Of a DNA stretch of 53,624 bases, positions 15,590 through 24,549 are shown in pieces. The notes below the pieces were generated by a model that saw only the letters and a list, made by a program, of their open reading frames with translations, had not been told where the DNA came from and did not search any database. Source of the stretch: Faecalicatena faecalis (GTDB lineage Bacteria > Bacillota > Clostridia > Lachnospirales > Lachnospiraceae); NCBI RefSeq assembly GCF_012524165.2, contig NZ_JABACJ020000031.1, forward strand, positions 1 to 53,624, given 5' to 3'. The first letter of the stretch is position 1; the number at the start of each line of letters is the position of its first letter. Made by a program: the position numbers and the translations under genes.

Positions 15590-18500
15590 ATGATTAAGAC
15601 AATCATCAAAAAAGGAAGCTATCAGGATTCCGTAGTATTGATGCTTCTGACCAATAAAATATCAGCTATGGAAGGTGTGAGTAAGGTTTCTATCATGATG
15701 GCGACACCTGCCAACAAAGATATTTTCAAGGCAAGCGGACTGGATACGCCGGAGCTCCTGGCAGCAGGCGCCAATGACATGGCAATCGTGGCTGATGTGG
15801 AAGAGGAAGCGCTGGCAGATCAGATTTTGGCTGAAACTGAGGAGTTTTTGAAAAACCAGGCTTCCAAAGGCGGCAGCAAGGAGGCGGACAGCTCTGTACA
15901 TAACTGGGAGCAGGCAATAAACAAGCTTCCAGGAGCAAACCTTGCAGTCATCTCCATCCCGGGCGTGTATGCAGCGGCAGAAGCCGACAGAGCATTGGAT
16001 GAGGGATTGAATGTGTTCATGTTTAGTGATAATGTAACGATAGAAGATGAGATGGCCTTGAAAAAGAAGGCACATGAAAAGGGACTTCTGGTGATGGGGC
16101 CAGACTGTGGGACTGGAATCATCCAGAGCGTACCAGTTGCATTTACCAACCATGTAGCTCCGGGGCGGATTGGCATCGTCGGTGCATCCGGCACCGGAAT
16201 TCAGGAACTGACTACCATCATTGACCGTTTGGGTGAAGGGGTGACCAATGCCATCGGTACTGGCGGAAGGGACCTGTCTCAGGCAGTCGGTGGAATCACC
16301 ATGCTGGATGCCATCAATGCGATGGAGGATGAGAAGAGCACAGAGGTCGTGATCGTCATCTCCAAGCCTCCTGCAAAGGAAGTCAGAGATGTAATTGTAG
16401 AACGTCTGCGCAATTATAAGAAACCGGTAGTCACGCTGTTCTTAGGAGAAAAGCCGGAGATTCATGAAGAGAATTTTTACCATGCCTATACACTGGATGA
16501 GGCAGCACGAATCGCAGTGAAGCTGGTCCGCGGTGAAAAGGTCATAAAGGATACCTTTGTCCCCGCAGTGGAAGGGGCATATAAAAAGGAAGAGATGAAG
16601 ACGATTAAGGCATATTACTCCGGTGGAACGTTGGCGGGAGAGGCAGCCATGATGATTCGTGACACCCTTTCCATGGGTGTGGGGCTCGGCAAAAAGGAAG
16701 GTTTCATGTTGAATGTGGATGGGCATATTGTAGTGGACTTAGGAGACGATGTCTATACACAGGGGAAACCGCATCCGATGATTGATCCGGCAAAACGCTG
16801 CGAATGTATGAGAGATGCCGTGGATGATCCTTCCACTGCAGTGATTTTATTCGACATCGTACTTGGATATGGTTCCCACGAGGATATGGCGAAGGCACTG
16901 CTTCCCTGTATCCAGGAATTAAAGGAAAAGGCAGAGAAGGAAAAGCGCAGAGTGTATTTCGTGACAACGGTATGTGGAACGGGGAAAGACTATCAAGGAT
17001 ATGATTACCAGAAAAAGCTGATGGAAGATGCGGGAGTCCTTGTATGTGAGAGCAACAAGCAGGCAGTTCAGACCGCACTGGCTCTGATTGGCTGTGAGTA
17101 TGAGGAAGCGGAAAAAGAGATTGTCCCACTGGGTCAGACGAAAGCAAAAGAATATGAGGTATCTGAGACTGTCAAAAGGCTGATTTCCGAGAAGCCGAGC
17201 ATTATCAATATTGGACTGAAGAGCTTTAGTGAAGTGTTAAAAAAATTTGACTGTGAGGTCGTGCAGTTTGACTGGGCACCGCCAGCAGGGGGCAACATGG
17301 AACTGATTAAGGTATTGGGTTACTTGAGAAGCCAGTATACGGATCAAATCGCAGAGGCCAATGAGGCCGTAATCGCCAAAATCGTGGCAGCTTCTCCAGT
17401 TCTTCTGGATGTGGTTCCAGCTAAGAGCGTAATCAAAGAGTTCGAGGGCAGAAAGGTACTGCTCCATGCAGGACCGCCAATCAGATGGGAGAATATGACC
17501 AGCCCGATGCAGGGATCTTGTGTAGGCGCTGTCCTGTTTGAAAAATGGGCATCAAGCGAGGCGGAGGCAAGAGAAATGCTGGAGGCAGGAGAAATCACAT
17601 TTATTCCGTGCCACCATGTCAATGCAGTAGGACCGATGGGCGGTATCACATCCGCAAATATGCCGGTATTTGTGGTAGAGAATATCACTGATGGCAACCG
17701 TGCTTACTGTACCATGAATGAAGGAATCGGCAAGGTACTTCGTTTCGGGGCATACTCCCAGGAAGTCGTAGACCGGCTGAACTGGATGAGGGATGTCTTA
17801 GGTCCGGTACTTGGAAAGGCAATCCGTACGTTTGAAGACGGAATCAGTCTCTCACCGCTGATCGCGAAGGCAATTGCAATGGGAGATGAGTTCCATCAGA
17901 GAAATATTGCAGCTTCCTTGGTGTTCTTAAAGGAACTGGCACCAGTAATCACAAGGCTTGAGATGGATGAAAAGGAACGTTATGACGTGATCAAGTTCCT
18001 ATCTGATACGGACCAGTTCTTCCTGAACATTATGATGGCGACTGCAAAGGCTGTGATGGACGGTGCGCGTACCATTCAGGAGGGAACCGTAGTTACCGCA
18101 ATGTGCAGAAATGGAGAAAATTTCGGTATCCGCATCAGCGGAATGGGTGACGAATGGTTTACCGCACCTGTCAATACCCCGCAGGGGCTGTATTTTACAG
18201 GCTATGATCAGGAGGACGCAAGCCCGGATATGGGAGACAGTGCGATCACAGAGACCTTTGGAGTCGGCGGAATGGCAATGATCGCAGCCCCGGCAGTTAC
18301 ACGTTTTGTTGGAGCAGGCGGATATGAGGACGCGTTGAATACAAGCAATGAGATGATGGAGATCGTATTGGACCGAAATCCGAACTTTGCGATCCCGACA
18401 TGGAATTTCCAGGGCATCTGTCTTGGAATCGATGCAAGAAAAGTAGTGGAGAAAGGAATCACACCTGTGATCAATACGGGAATTGCGCACAAAGAGGCTG

Positions 18501-18595
18501 GAGTCGGACAGATTGGGGCAGGAACTGTGCATCCACCTGTAGAATGCTTTGAAAAGGCAGTTCTGGCTTATGCAAAGAAGCTTGGATATGAATAA
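15590..18595 (+). CDS. allF-allG: Oxamate carbamoyltransferase subunits AllF and AllG fused (FdrA-YlbE fusion)
   Basis: A 1001-residue protein. The start at 15590 follows AGGAGG, 10 nt after the allD stop; the frame is open further upstream but overlaps allD. Residues 1 to about 580 match FdrA, a succinyl-CoA-synthetase-alpha-like protein (MGPDCGTGI near 170, GIVGASGTGIQE near 196, and GTGGRDLSQAVGG near 223), ending in the FdrA-like DWAPPAGGNMELIK. Residues about 585-1001 match YlbE (DUF1116): HAGPPIRWENMTSPMQG, CHHVNAVGPMGGITSANMP, GMGDEWFTAPVNTPQGL. In E. coli these are separate genes that, with ylbF, were assigned as oxamate carbamoyltransferase allFGH: oxalurate plus phosphate gives oxamate and carbamoyl phosphate. 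The fusion fixes a 1:1 ratio. Confidence 0.93.
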   Translation: MIKTIIKKGSYQDSVVLMLLTNKISAMEGVSKVSIMMATPANKDIFKASGLDTPELLAAGANDMAIVADVEEEALADQILAETEEFLKNQASKGGSKEADSSVHNWEQAINKLPGANLAVISIPGVYAAAEADRALDEGLNVFMFSDNVTIEDEMALKKKAHEKGLLVMGPDCGTGIIQSVPVAFTNHVAPGRIGIVGASGTGIQELTTIIDRLGEGVTNAIGTGGRDLSQAVGGITMLDAINAMEDEKSTEVVIVISKPPAKEVRDVIVERLRNYKKPVVTLFLGEKPEIHEENFYHAYTLDEAARIAVKLVRGEKVIKDTFVPAVEGAYKKEEMKTIKAYYSGGTLAGEAAMMIRDTLSMGVGLGKKEGFMLNVDGHIVVDLGDDVYTQGKPHPMIDPAKRCECMRDAVDDPSTAVILFDIVLGYGSHEDMAKALLPCIQELKEKAEKEKRRVYFVTTVCGTGKDYQGYDYQKKLMEDAGVLVCESNKQAVQTALALIGCEYEEAEKEIVPLGQTKAKEYEVSETVKRLISEKPSIINIGLKSFSEVLKKFDCEVVQFDWAPPAGGNMELIKVLGYLRSQYTDQIAEANEAVIAKIVAASPVLLDVVPAKSVIKEFEGRKVLLHAGPPIRWENMTSPMQGSCVGAVLFEKWASSEAEAREMLEAGEITFIPCHHVNAVGPMGGITSANMPVFVVENITDGNRAYCTMNEGIGKVLRFGAYSQEVVDRLNWMRDVLGPVLGKAIRTFEDGISLSPLIAKAIAMGDEFHQRNIAASLVFLKELAPVITRLEMDEKERYDVIKFLSDTDQFFLNIMMATAKAVMDGARTIQEGTVVTAMCRNGENFGIRISGMGDEWFTAPVNTPQGLYFTGYDQEDASPDMGDSAITETFGVGGMAMIAAPAVTRFVGAGGYEDALNTSNEMMEIVLDRNPNFAIPTWNFQGICLGIDARKVVEKGITPVINTGIAHKEAGVGQIGAGTVHPPVECFEKAVLAYAKKLGYE

Positions 18596-18626
18596 TAAAG
18601 TTCAGTTTTAAGAGGGAGGATCCCAT

Positions 18627-19475
18627 ATGGAAGTGAAAGCAAAGCAGGTTTCGTCAGAATTTCTGAATATGTCGAAGGAAGAGGATTATCCTGTACATAG
18701 CTGTTTTGAGCATGGATTTAATCTGGCGGCAGAGGGACGGCTTTGCTTTATTGGCAACAAGCACGATGAACTGCTTCCGTATGGGATTCTTCTCAAGAAA
18801 GAGGATGTAAAAAAGATCCGGGATGTGGTTTCACAGGGAGAGACATCGTTCTGTATGGATCAGGAGAGACAGCGGTTAGTATCATCTGGGTTGGTGATTG
18901 ATTTTAGCGGTGCACAAGTATTTTCCAGTCGGTATCAGAAAGACCACCGGATGAGGCCACAGATGAGTTTGGATAGAATTTTTGGATTTATAAAAGACGA
19001 GAAAACCGGATTTGGGGACACCATAGGACAGATCGTATCAGGAAAATGCGGGAACATAGAGGTTATCAGAAACTGTTTTCGAAGCAGGGATAAAGAGGTA
19101 ATCTGCCATATCCTGAAAAAGTGGGTGGGGTATGGACCAGGGCTGACGCCTTCGGGGGATGATTTCCTTCTGGGAATCCTGTTCGCGGACGAGATGTTTT
19201 CCTTCCTGGGAGACAGCTTTAAGGCAGAATTGGTGAAACTGGCAGATTCGAGGTATACGACGGATGTCAGCGTCAACCAGTACTTTTGTGCACTGCAGCA
19301 TCTGTTTAGCAAATCGTTCCTTGAGTTTGCGAATGCGTGGAAGGAGAGGCAGGTAAATCAGATGGCAGAGAGCCTTAAGAGAATTCTTCTGTTCGGACAC
19401 ACCTCTGGTCGTGATATAGCAGCAGGGCTTTGGACAGGAATCCAGTATGCGGAGGATAAATGGAGGCAGCTATGA
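18627..19475 (+). CDS. allH: Oxamate carbamoyltransferase third subunit (YlbF, DUF2877)
   Basis: A 282-residue DUF2877 protein. The family hallmark GYGPGLTPSGDDFLLGI is present around residue 170. E. coli YlbF is about 271 residues. Together with the FdrA-YlbE fusion it should form the enzyme that phosphorolyses oxalurate to oxamate and carbamoyl phosphate. It starts 31 bp after the fusion gene with a GGGAGG site. Its stop overlaps the next gene's start as ATGA (19472-19475), indicating translational coupling with the symporter. Confidence 0.9.
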   Translation: MEVKAKQVSSEFLNMSKEEDYPVHSCFEHGFNLAAEGRLCFIGNKHDELLPYGILLKKEDVKKIRDVVSQGETSFCMDQERQRLVSSGLVIDFSGAQVFSSRYQKDHRMRPQMSLDRIFGFIKDEKTGFGDTIGQIVSGKCGNIEVIRNCFRSRDKEVICHILKKWVGYGPGLTPSGDDFLLGILFADEMFSFLGDSFKAELVKLADSRYTTDVSVNQYFCALQHLFSKSFLEFANAWKERQVNQMAESLKRILLFGHTSGRDIAAGLWTGIQYAEDKWRQL

Positions 19476-20686
19476 AAAAAATAAAATTATCGATGACAAA
19501 ACAGATTATGATTGCTGTGGTGTTAGGAGCGGGAGCCGGACTTCTTTTCGGAGAGAAGATCAGGGAGATCAGGCTTCTGGGAGATATTTTCCTTCGGCTG
19601 ATTCAGATGTCCGTAGTGGTGCTTATCATGGGAGCCGTGATCGAGGCAGTGGGGAATCTCAAGCCTCAGGAGTTAGGTAAGCTGGGGGCAGGAATTCTGT
19701 TCTGGTTCTCCATCAGTACGGTACTGGCGGCGGCAGTTGGAATTCTACTTGGCAAGCTGTTGACGCCCGGTGCGGGGCTTACGGTCAAAATCTCAGGAAG
19801 TGGGACAAAGGCAGCCGAAAGCAGTGTTTCCGAAATCATCCTGGAGTTCTTCCCTGAGAATATCATCTCCTCCATGGCAAAGGCGGAGATGATTCAGGTC
19901 ATTGTATTCGCGATTCTGTTTGGAATCGCGTTGGGAATCGTACGTGAGAAGCAGGGGACTTCCAGCATTATGGGAATTGTAAAGGAATTTAACGCTGTGG
20001 TCCTGAAAATGATTCAGATCGTGATGAAGGCGGCTCCCCTTGGCATCGGTGCGCTGATGGCTTATACCACGGGGACAGCGGGGGCATCTATCTTACTGCC
20101 TCTGGCAAAGTTCCTGGGTGCGTTTGGGCTGGGAGCGCTGCTTCATCTGACCATGTGCATTGTGTTTACATCCGTTTACTGCAAGACAAATGTCCTGAAG
20201 CTGACAAGGAAACTTTCCAAGATGACATTGGTGGCGTTTACCACGACCTCCTCCGCAGTCTCTCTTCCGGTAAAGATGAAGGACAGCGAGGAGAAGCTGG
20301 GGGTCAGTAAAAGGATATCCGGCCTGGTGAATCCGCTGGGCATGACTTTGAACAGCAACGGGCTGTCTATGTTCCTGGCACTTGCCTGCCTGACCATCAG
20401 TCAAATTTATGGAATTCAACTGGATCTGCATATGCTGGTGAAGGTGGTGGCGCTTTCCTCACTGGCCTGTCTGGGAACGGTGGTTGTACCCGGCGGAGGA
20501 ATCATGGCCTTGACCATTATCGTACCAGGGCTGGGACTTCCGATGGAAAGCATTGCACTGCTGTCTGGAATCGACTGGTTTTCCGGAATGTTCCGAACCG
20601 TTTTAAATGTAGATATCGATGCGCTTGCGGCTATGCTCATTGCGAAGAAGGCAGGGGAGTTGGACCGGGAGATATTAAACAGATAG
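19472..20686 (+). CDS. Dicarboxylate/amino acid:cation symporter (DAACS, GltP/DctA type)
   Basis: A 404-residue membrane protein of the glutamate/dicarboxylate symporter family. The start at 19472 follows GGAGG by 5 nt; an upstream ATG at 19460 is less well placed. Features include eight expected helices, the Ser/Thr-rich hairpin (AFTTTSSAVSLPV), the substrate-binding helix (NPLGMTLNSNGLSMFLAL) and the late GIDWFSGMFRTVLNVDIDALAAM region. Translational coupling to allH ties it to the ureide pathway. Its substrate may be a ureide acid (ureidoglycolate, oxalurate) or oxamate, a small dicarboxylate-like anion; direction of transport is not known from the sequence. Confidence 0.88.
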   Translation: MKKIKLSMTKQIMIAVVLGAGAGLLFGEKIREIRLLGDIFLRLIQMSVVVLIMGAVIEAVGNLKPQELGKLGAGILFWFSISTVLAAAVGILLGKLLTPGAGLTVKISGSGTKAAESSVSEIILEFFPENIISSMAKAEMIQVIVFAILFGIALGIVREKQGTSSIMGIVKEFNAVVLKMIQIVMKAAPLGIGALMAYTTGTAGASILLPLAKFLGAFGLGALLHLTMCIVFTSVYCKTNVLKLTRKLSKMTLVAFTTTSSAVSLPVKMKDSEEKLGVSKRISGLVNPLGMTLNSNGLSMFLALACLTISQIYGIQLDLHMLVKVVALSSLACLGTVVVPGGGIMALTIIVPGLGLPMESIALLSGIDWFSGMFRTVLNVDIDALAAMLIAKKAGELDREILNR

Positions 20687-20752
20687 AATACATAAGACTG
20701 CATAGAGAAGGTCGTTTACATGAGGCCGCATTAACAGAAGGGAATGATTTTT

Positions 20753-21688
20753 ATGAAAAAGGAAAAGGTGATTATTGCCCTGGGCGGCAATGCACTTGGC
20801 TATAATTATGAGGAACAGACCAAGGCCGTGGAGAGGACGGCACATATCATAGCGGATCTGGTGGAGGAAGGGTTTCAGGTGGTCGTAACCCACGGGAACG
20901 GACCGCAGGTCGGCATGATTCATACGGCAATGTCGGATCTGGAGAGCAACTATCCAATGTATTCAACGGTCCCGATGCCATCCTGTGTGGGGATGAGCCA
21001 GGGGTATATCGGATATGAACTGCAGAGCTCCATACGGGCAGAATTGGGAAGAAGACATATCTGTAAAAATGTGACTTCTCTTGTGACCCAGGTAAAGGTA
21101 GACCCCGAGGATGAGGCATTTAAAAATCCGAGCAAGCCGATTGGAAGATTTCTTACTAAGGATGAGGCGATGCTGGAAGAGCGGAAGAATCAGAAGATTA
21201 TGGAGGATGCCGGAAGAGGCTACCGTGTGGTAGTTGCCTCACCAAAGCCGGTGGAAATCGTGGAGCTGGGAACAATCCGTGCACTGCTGGATGCAGGGGA
21301 AGTCGTGATCGCTTGTGGCGGAGGAGGAATTCCAGTCATTGAGAACGACGGCAGGATCGAAGGCGCAAGCGCTGTCATTGACAAAGATTTTGCAAGTGCC
21401 TTGTTGGCAAAGGAGCTCGAGGCAGACTATCTGGTAATCCTGACAGCGGTAGAGAAGGTAGCAATTAATTTTGGTAAGAAGAATCAGAAATGGCTCTCGG
21501 AGATGACAATCGAGGAGGCACATGAGTATATCAGGCAGGGACAGTTCGCGCCAGGCTCCATGCTGCCGAAAGTAGAGGCAGCACTTCAGTTCGCGGCCTC
21601 TGGTCAGGGAAGGCACGCGCTCATTACACTTTTGAATAAAGCAAAAGACGGATTGCTTGGGAAGACAGGCACAGTCATACACGGATAA
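20753..21688 (+). CDS. allK: Carbamate kinase of the ureide pathway
   Basis: A 311-residue carbamate kinase. It makes ATP, CO2 and ammonia from carbamoyl phosphate and ADP. The N-terminal ALGGNALGY and VVTHGNGPQVGMI phosphate-binding motifs, the middle ACGGGGIPVI and the C-terminal FAPGSMLPKVEAALQFA are typical of the family. The ATG at 20753 was preferred to 20744 because of ribosome binding site spacing. E. coli has the equivalent ybcF (allK) at the end of its allantoin cluster. With AllFGH upstream this is the energy-yielding step of the operon. An arginine-deiminase role is unlikely, as no arcA or arcB is nearby. Confidence 0.93.
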   Translation: MKKEKVIIALGGNALGYNYEEQTKAVERTAHIIADLVEEGFQVVVTHGNGPQVGMIHTAMSDLESNYPMYSTVPMPSCVGMSQGYIGYELQSSIRAELGRRHICKNVTSLVTQVKVDPEDEAFKNPSKPIGRFLTKDEAMLEERKNQKIMEDAGRGYRVVVASPKPVEIVELGTIRALLDAGEVVIACGGGGIPVIENDGRIEGASAVIDKDFASALLAKELEADYLVILTAVEKVAINFGKKNQKWLSEMTIEEAHEYIRQGQFAPGSMLPKVEAALQFAASGQGRHALITLLNKAKDGLLGKTGTVIHG

Positions 21689-21757
21689 TGTAAGCCATAC
21701 TAATGATTGACTTTATTTCCCCGAATCTGTATGATGGACAAAAAGGGGGAATGTGTC

Positions 21758-23395
21758 ATGACACTGAAAGAATTGCTTATGAAACCAGAATTTTCCAGAC
21801 TGACATTGATTAATAGAGAAGGTGACCTGGAACGCACAGTTCTCACGGTCGAATCTACAGAAACCCCGGATGTGGCAGCATACCTTCCGGGGAATTCTCT
21901 GCTTCTTACCACGGGTATGGCTTTTAAGGACCGCCCGGAGGAATTCTTAAAGTTTATTCAGAGCCTTAATGATATATCTTGCATTGGTCTTGCCATAAAG
22001 CTGGGGCGTTTCCTAGACGAGCTGGCACCCGAGGTGATTGCTCTTGCCGATAAGCTTAAGTTCCCCCTGCTTCGGATTCCTCTGGAGTGCACGCTGGGAG
22101 AAGTGTATCATGGTATGCTGTCCCATATTTGGAACAACGAAAATGATAATCTCTTAAACGCCCTGAATATTCAGAAGAAGTTTTCCACCCTGCTTCTGTC
22201 AGGGGCACCCATGAAGAATATGCTGAACAATCTTGGGATGCTTCTGGACAAGCCGGTGGTGATTTTAGATTTGTTCGGAGAAATCTACGAGTATGGATAT
22301 AAATGCGGCCCGGAGGACCGGAAGCTTTCCAGAGAGACCTTTGCCCGGATGGAGGAAGTGTTTTCCGGGCAGCCGGATGAGCCTTACTATATGGATGAAC
22401 AGTGCCGCACGGATAAGATCTGCATTTTCCCAATCCGCGGCATCAGCTGTAATACATACTATTTATGTGTTCTGCATACGGAGAAAGTCCCAGCAGAGTT
22501 GTCCTCCCTGATGATTGAAGAAGTCCTGCTGATCTTTGGAATCTATTTCTATAAGAACTTGTATTTGATTTGTAATAAGGCGCGGTTTAAAGAAGAATTT
22601 CTCCAGATTCTTTTAAATAGATTTGAGAAGGAGACCTGGACCAGGCGTCAGATGCTTACCCTGGGCGAACGATATGGTTTTCGAGCAGGCAGCTATTATC
22701 GTGTAATCGTGGCGCAGATTCCAGTGACGGATCAGAAAAATTTCCAAATCGGAGATTTTACGAAAAGAGAGGAGAGGTATCTTCTAATTTTTCAATGGAT
22801 TGAGGAAAAACTTCGCAAAAAGTACGGGAATAAAATTATGTTCCTTCCTGAAACAGACAGATGGCGGTATGTCATGATTATGCAGGAAGAATTAAAGGAT
22901 ATCGAAAAAGTGTTAAAAGACATCTACCAAAGGATTGAAAAGGGATTCGGGATTCTGCTTCGGTTCTCATTTGGCAATAGCACCGAGCGCCCGGAGGAAA
23001 TCAGCCGCTCCTATATGGAAGCGCTTGAGATATTTCAGGGCGGCTCGGAAGAGAAAACAGAGGGATATATTTCCTATTATCGTCCCAAGAACATCATGGA
23101 ACTTCTTAAATCTGTATCTGGCAACCAGATTCAGGAGTTGTGCCTCTATACACTAAAAGAACTGGCATATCCCAAGGATGAGATGACCGAGGAACTCAAG
23201 AAGACATTGAGCACCTATTTGGACTGTCGGTGCAGTGTAAGTAAAACCGCTGAGATGATGTTCCTTCATAGGAATACCATTAAGTACAGAATCAAAAAGT
23301 GCGAAGAGATTTTAAACATCGATTTTGAAAATCCGAACGACTGCTTTTCCCTCCAGGTGGGATTGATGCTGTCGGATTACCGCAAAGGGGTCTGA
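21758..23395 (+). CDS. PucR-family transcriptional regulator
   Basis: A 545-residue regulator, started at 21758 after AAGGGGG. The N-terminus is the purine-catabolism (PucR) domain, with LTLINREGDLERTV and PGNSLLLTTGMAF; the middle resembles a GGDEF-derived/GAF-like region (CdaR type); the C-terminus is the HTH_30 helix-turn-helix (LDCRCSVSKTAEMMFLHRNTIKYRIKKCEEIL). PucR of Bacillus controls purine degradation in response to allantoin or allantoate, so this one probably activates the operon it ends. It is 70 bp downstream of allK on the same strand. Its stop codon TGA lies in a copy of the palindromic repeat. Confidence 0.9.
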   Translation: MTLKELLMKPEFSRLTLINREGDLERTVLTVESTETPDVAAYLPGNSLLLTTGMAFKDRPEEFLKFIQSLNDISCIGLAIKLGRFLDELAPEVIALADKLKFPLLRIPLECTLGEVYHGMLSHIWNNENDNLLNALNIQKKFSTLLLSGAPMKNMLNNLGMLLDKPVVILDLFGEIYEYGYKCGPEDRKLSRETFARMEEVFSGQPDEPYYMDEQCRTDKICIFPIRGISCNTYYLCVLHTEKVPAELSSLMIEEVLLIFGIYFYKNLYLICNKARFKEEFLQILLNRFEKETWTRRQMLTLGERYGFRAGSYYRVIVAQIPVTDQKNFQIGDFTKREERYLLIFQWIEEKLRKKYGNKIMFLPETDRWRYVMIMQEELKDIEKVLKDIYQRIEKGFGILLRFSFGNSTERPEEISRSYMEALEIFQGGSEEKTEGYISYYRPKNIMELLKSVSGNQIQELCLYTLKELAYPKDEMTEELKKTLSTYLDCRCSVSKTAEMMFLHRNTIKYRIKKCEEILNIDFENPNDCFSLQVGLMLSDYRKGV

Positions 23396-23460
23396 CCCTT
23401 TACCCCTTCATATTCGGTATATTCTGAAATTAAGAGTAGAAGAGAGGGGGACCTTCACTG
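23384..23460. repeat. Palindromic 3'-end repeat, copy 3
   Basis: AAAGGG (23384-23389) and CCCTTT (23396-23401) flank GTCTGA, with the regulator's stop in the loop. The following stretch contains TATTCTGAAA as in copies 4 and 5, so the copy is longer than the core and degenerate at its right end. Confidence 0.5.
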
Positions 23461-23510
23461 AATTATAATTGTTGAACCTGGAATAGATATCTATAAGGAT
23501 GATTAGAGAT

Positions 23511-24416
23511 ATGAAAGATTTTGCAAAAGCAATTTTATTTGGAATTACAGGAGCCTTCTTTTTTGCATTTAACTTTATTCTGATAAGAAGCATGAATTTA
23601 GAAGGCGGTTACTATTTATGGACAGCAGTTCTGAGATATTTATTTACCTTACCCTTGATGGCTCTGCTGTTGATAAAGGGCAATGGATTTCGAAAGGTAT
23701 TTCAGAGTATTTCAAAGAAACCCGTGAAGTGGTTTGTGTGGAGCACGGTTGGATTTGGACTCTTCTATGCCCCGCTTTCCGCTGCTGCGATTTACGGGGA
23801 AAGTTGGTTTACTGCGGCGGTCTGGCAGTTCACAATTGTGGCGGGAGTTCTTCTGACACCATTGTTCGGAAAAAGGATTCCTGTGAAAAATTTACTTTGT
23901 TCCTGCGTGATCGTAGCGGGAATTCTCGTCATGCAGGTATCTAAGATACGAATGGGAGTGCAGGCAGACTGGCCGATGCTCATTCTCACCATGGGAATCG
24001 CCGCCTTTTCCTACCCTTTGGGAAACCGGAAGATGATGCAGGTGACAGAAGGGGATGGCTTGACCACGGTGCAGCGTGTATTTGGAATGACACTGTGTTC
24101 CATGCCGTTCTGGGGAATCTGTGCGGTGTGGTCTTATAGACAGGCGGGGCTGCCGACAGCTTCCCAATGTTTCCAGTCTTTTCTTATTGCTTTGCTGGCG
24201 GGAGTTGTGGCTACAGTTCTATTCTTTGCCGCCACAGATTTGATGCGGCATGATCCGAAAAAGCTGGCGGTCGTAGAAGCTACCCAGTCGGGAGAAGTTA
24301 TATTTACCGTGGTGATGGGCGTGTTGATCTTGAAGGATGGTATGCCGGATGGAATGGCATTAGCAGGTATCGGGATTATTGTGGTTGGAATGGTATTAAA
24401 TAGTATGATGGCATAA
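23511..24416 (+). CDS. EamA/EmrE-type multidrug or metabolite transporter
   Basis: A 301-residue protein with about ten predicted transmembrane helices in two five-helix halves, the DMT/EamA arrangement. It most resembles the EmrE-like (PF13536) multidrug-resistance efflux family: GAFFFAFNFILIRSMNLEGGYYLWTAVLRY in helices 1-2 and AVVEATQSGEVIFTVVMGVLILKDGMP near the end. The start at 23511 is chosen for spacing from AAGG. It lies between two palindromic repeats and shares no clear operon. The substrate is unknown. Confidence 0.8.
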   Translation: MKDFAKAILFGITGAFFFAFNFILIRSMNLEGGYYLWTAVLRYLFTLPLMALLLIKGNGFRKVFQSISKKPVKWFVWSTVGFGLFYAPLSAAAIYGESWFTAAVWQFTIVAGVLLTPLFGKRIPVKNLLCSCVIVAGILVMQVSKIRMGVQADWPMLILTMGIAAFSYPLGNRKMMQVTEGDGLTTVQRVFGMTLCSMPFWGICAVWSYRQAGLPTASQCFQSFLIALLAGVVATVLFFAATDLMRHDPKKLAVVEATQSGEVIFTVVMGVLILKDGMPDGMALAGIGIIVVGMVLNSMMA

Positions 24417-24424
24417 CGTTAAAT

Positions 24425-24492
24425 GGGGTCAGACCCTTTTGTTATCCGTGTTCAGATTATTCTGAAAACGGAGCGCAAAAGGTTCTGACCCC
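24425..24492. repeat. Palindromic 3'-end repeat, copy 4 (long composite palindrome)
   Basis: The left arm begins GGGGTCAGACCCTTTTG and the right arm ends CAAAAGGTTCTGACCCC. The two 31-base arms agree at about 26 positions around a 6-nt loop (ATTATT), so the whole 68 bases can fold into one hairpin. It starts just after the stop of the EamA gene. It is the fullest copy of the repeat found at 9096, 9889, 23384 and 51489. Confidence 0.7.
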
Positions 24493-24549
24493 TCTGCTTT
24501 ATGTATAAGTTTCCCAACTCGGTCAATCCTATTTATGAGGTGAACATAT

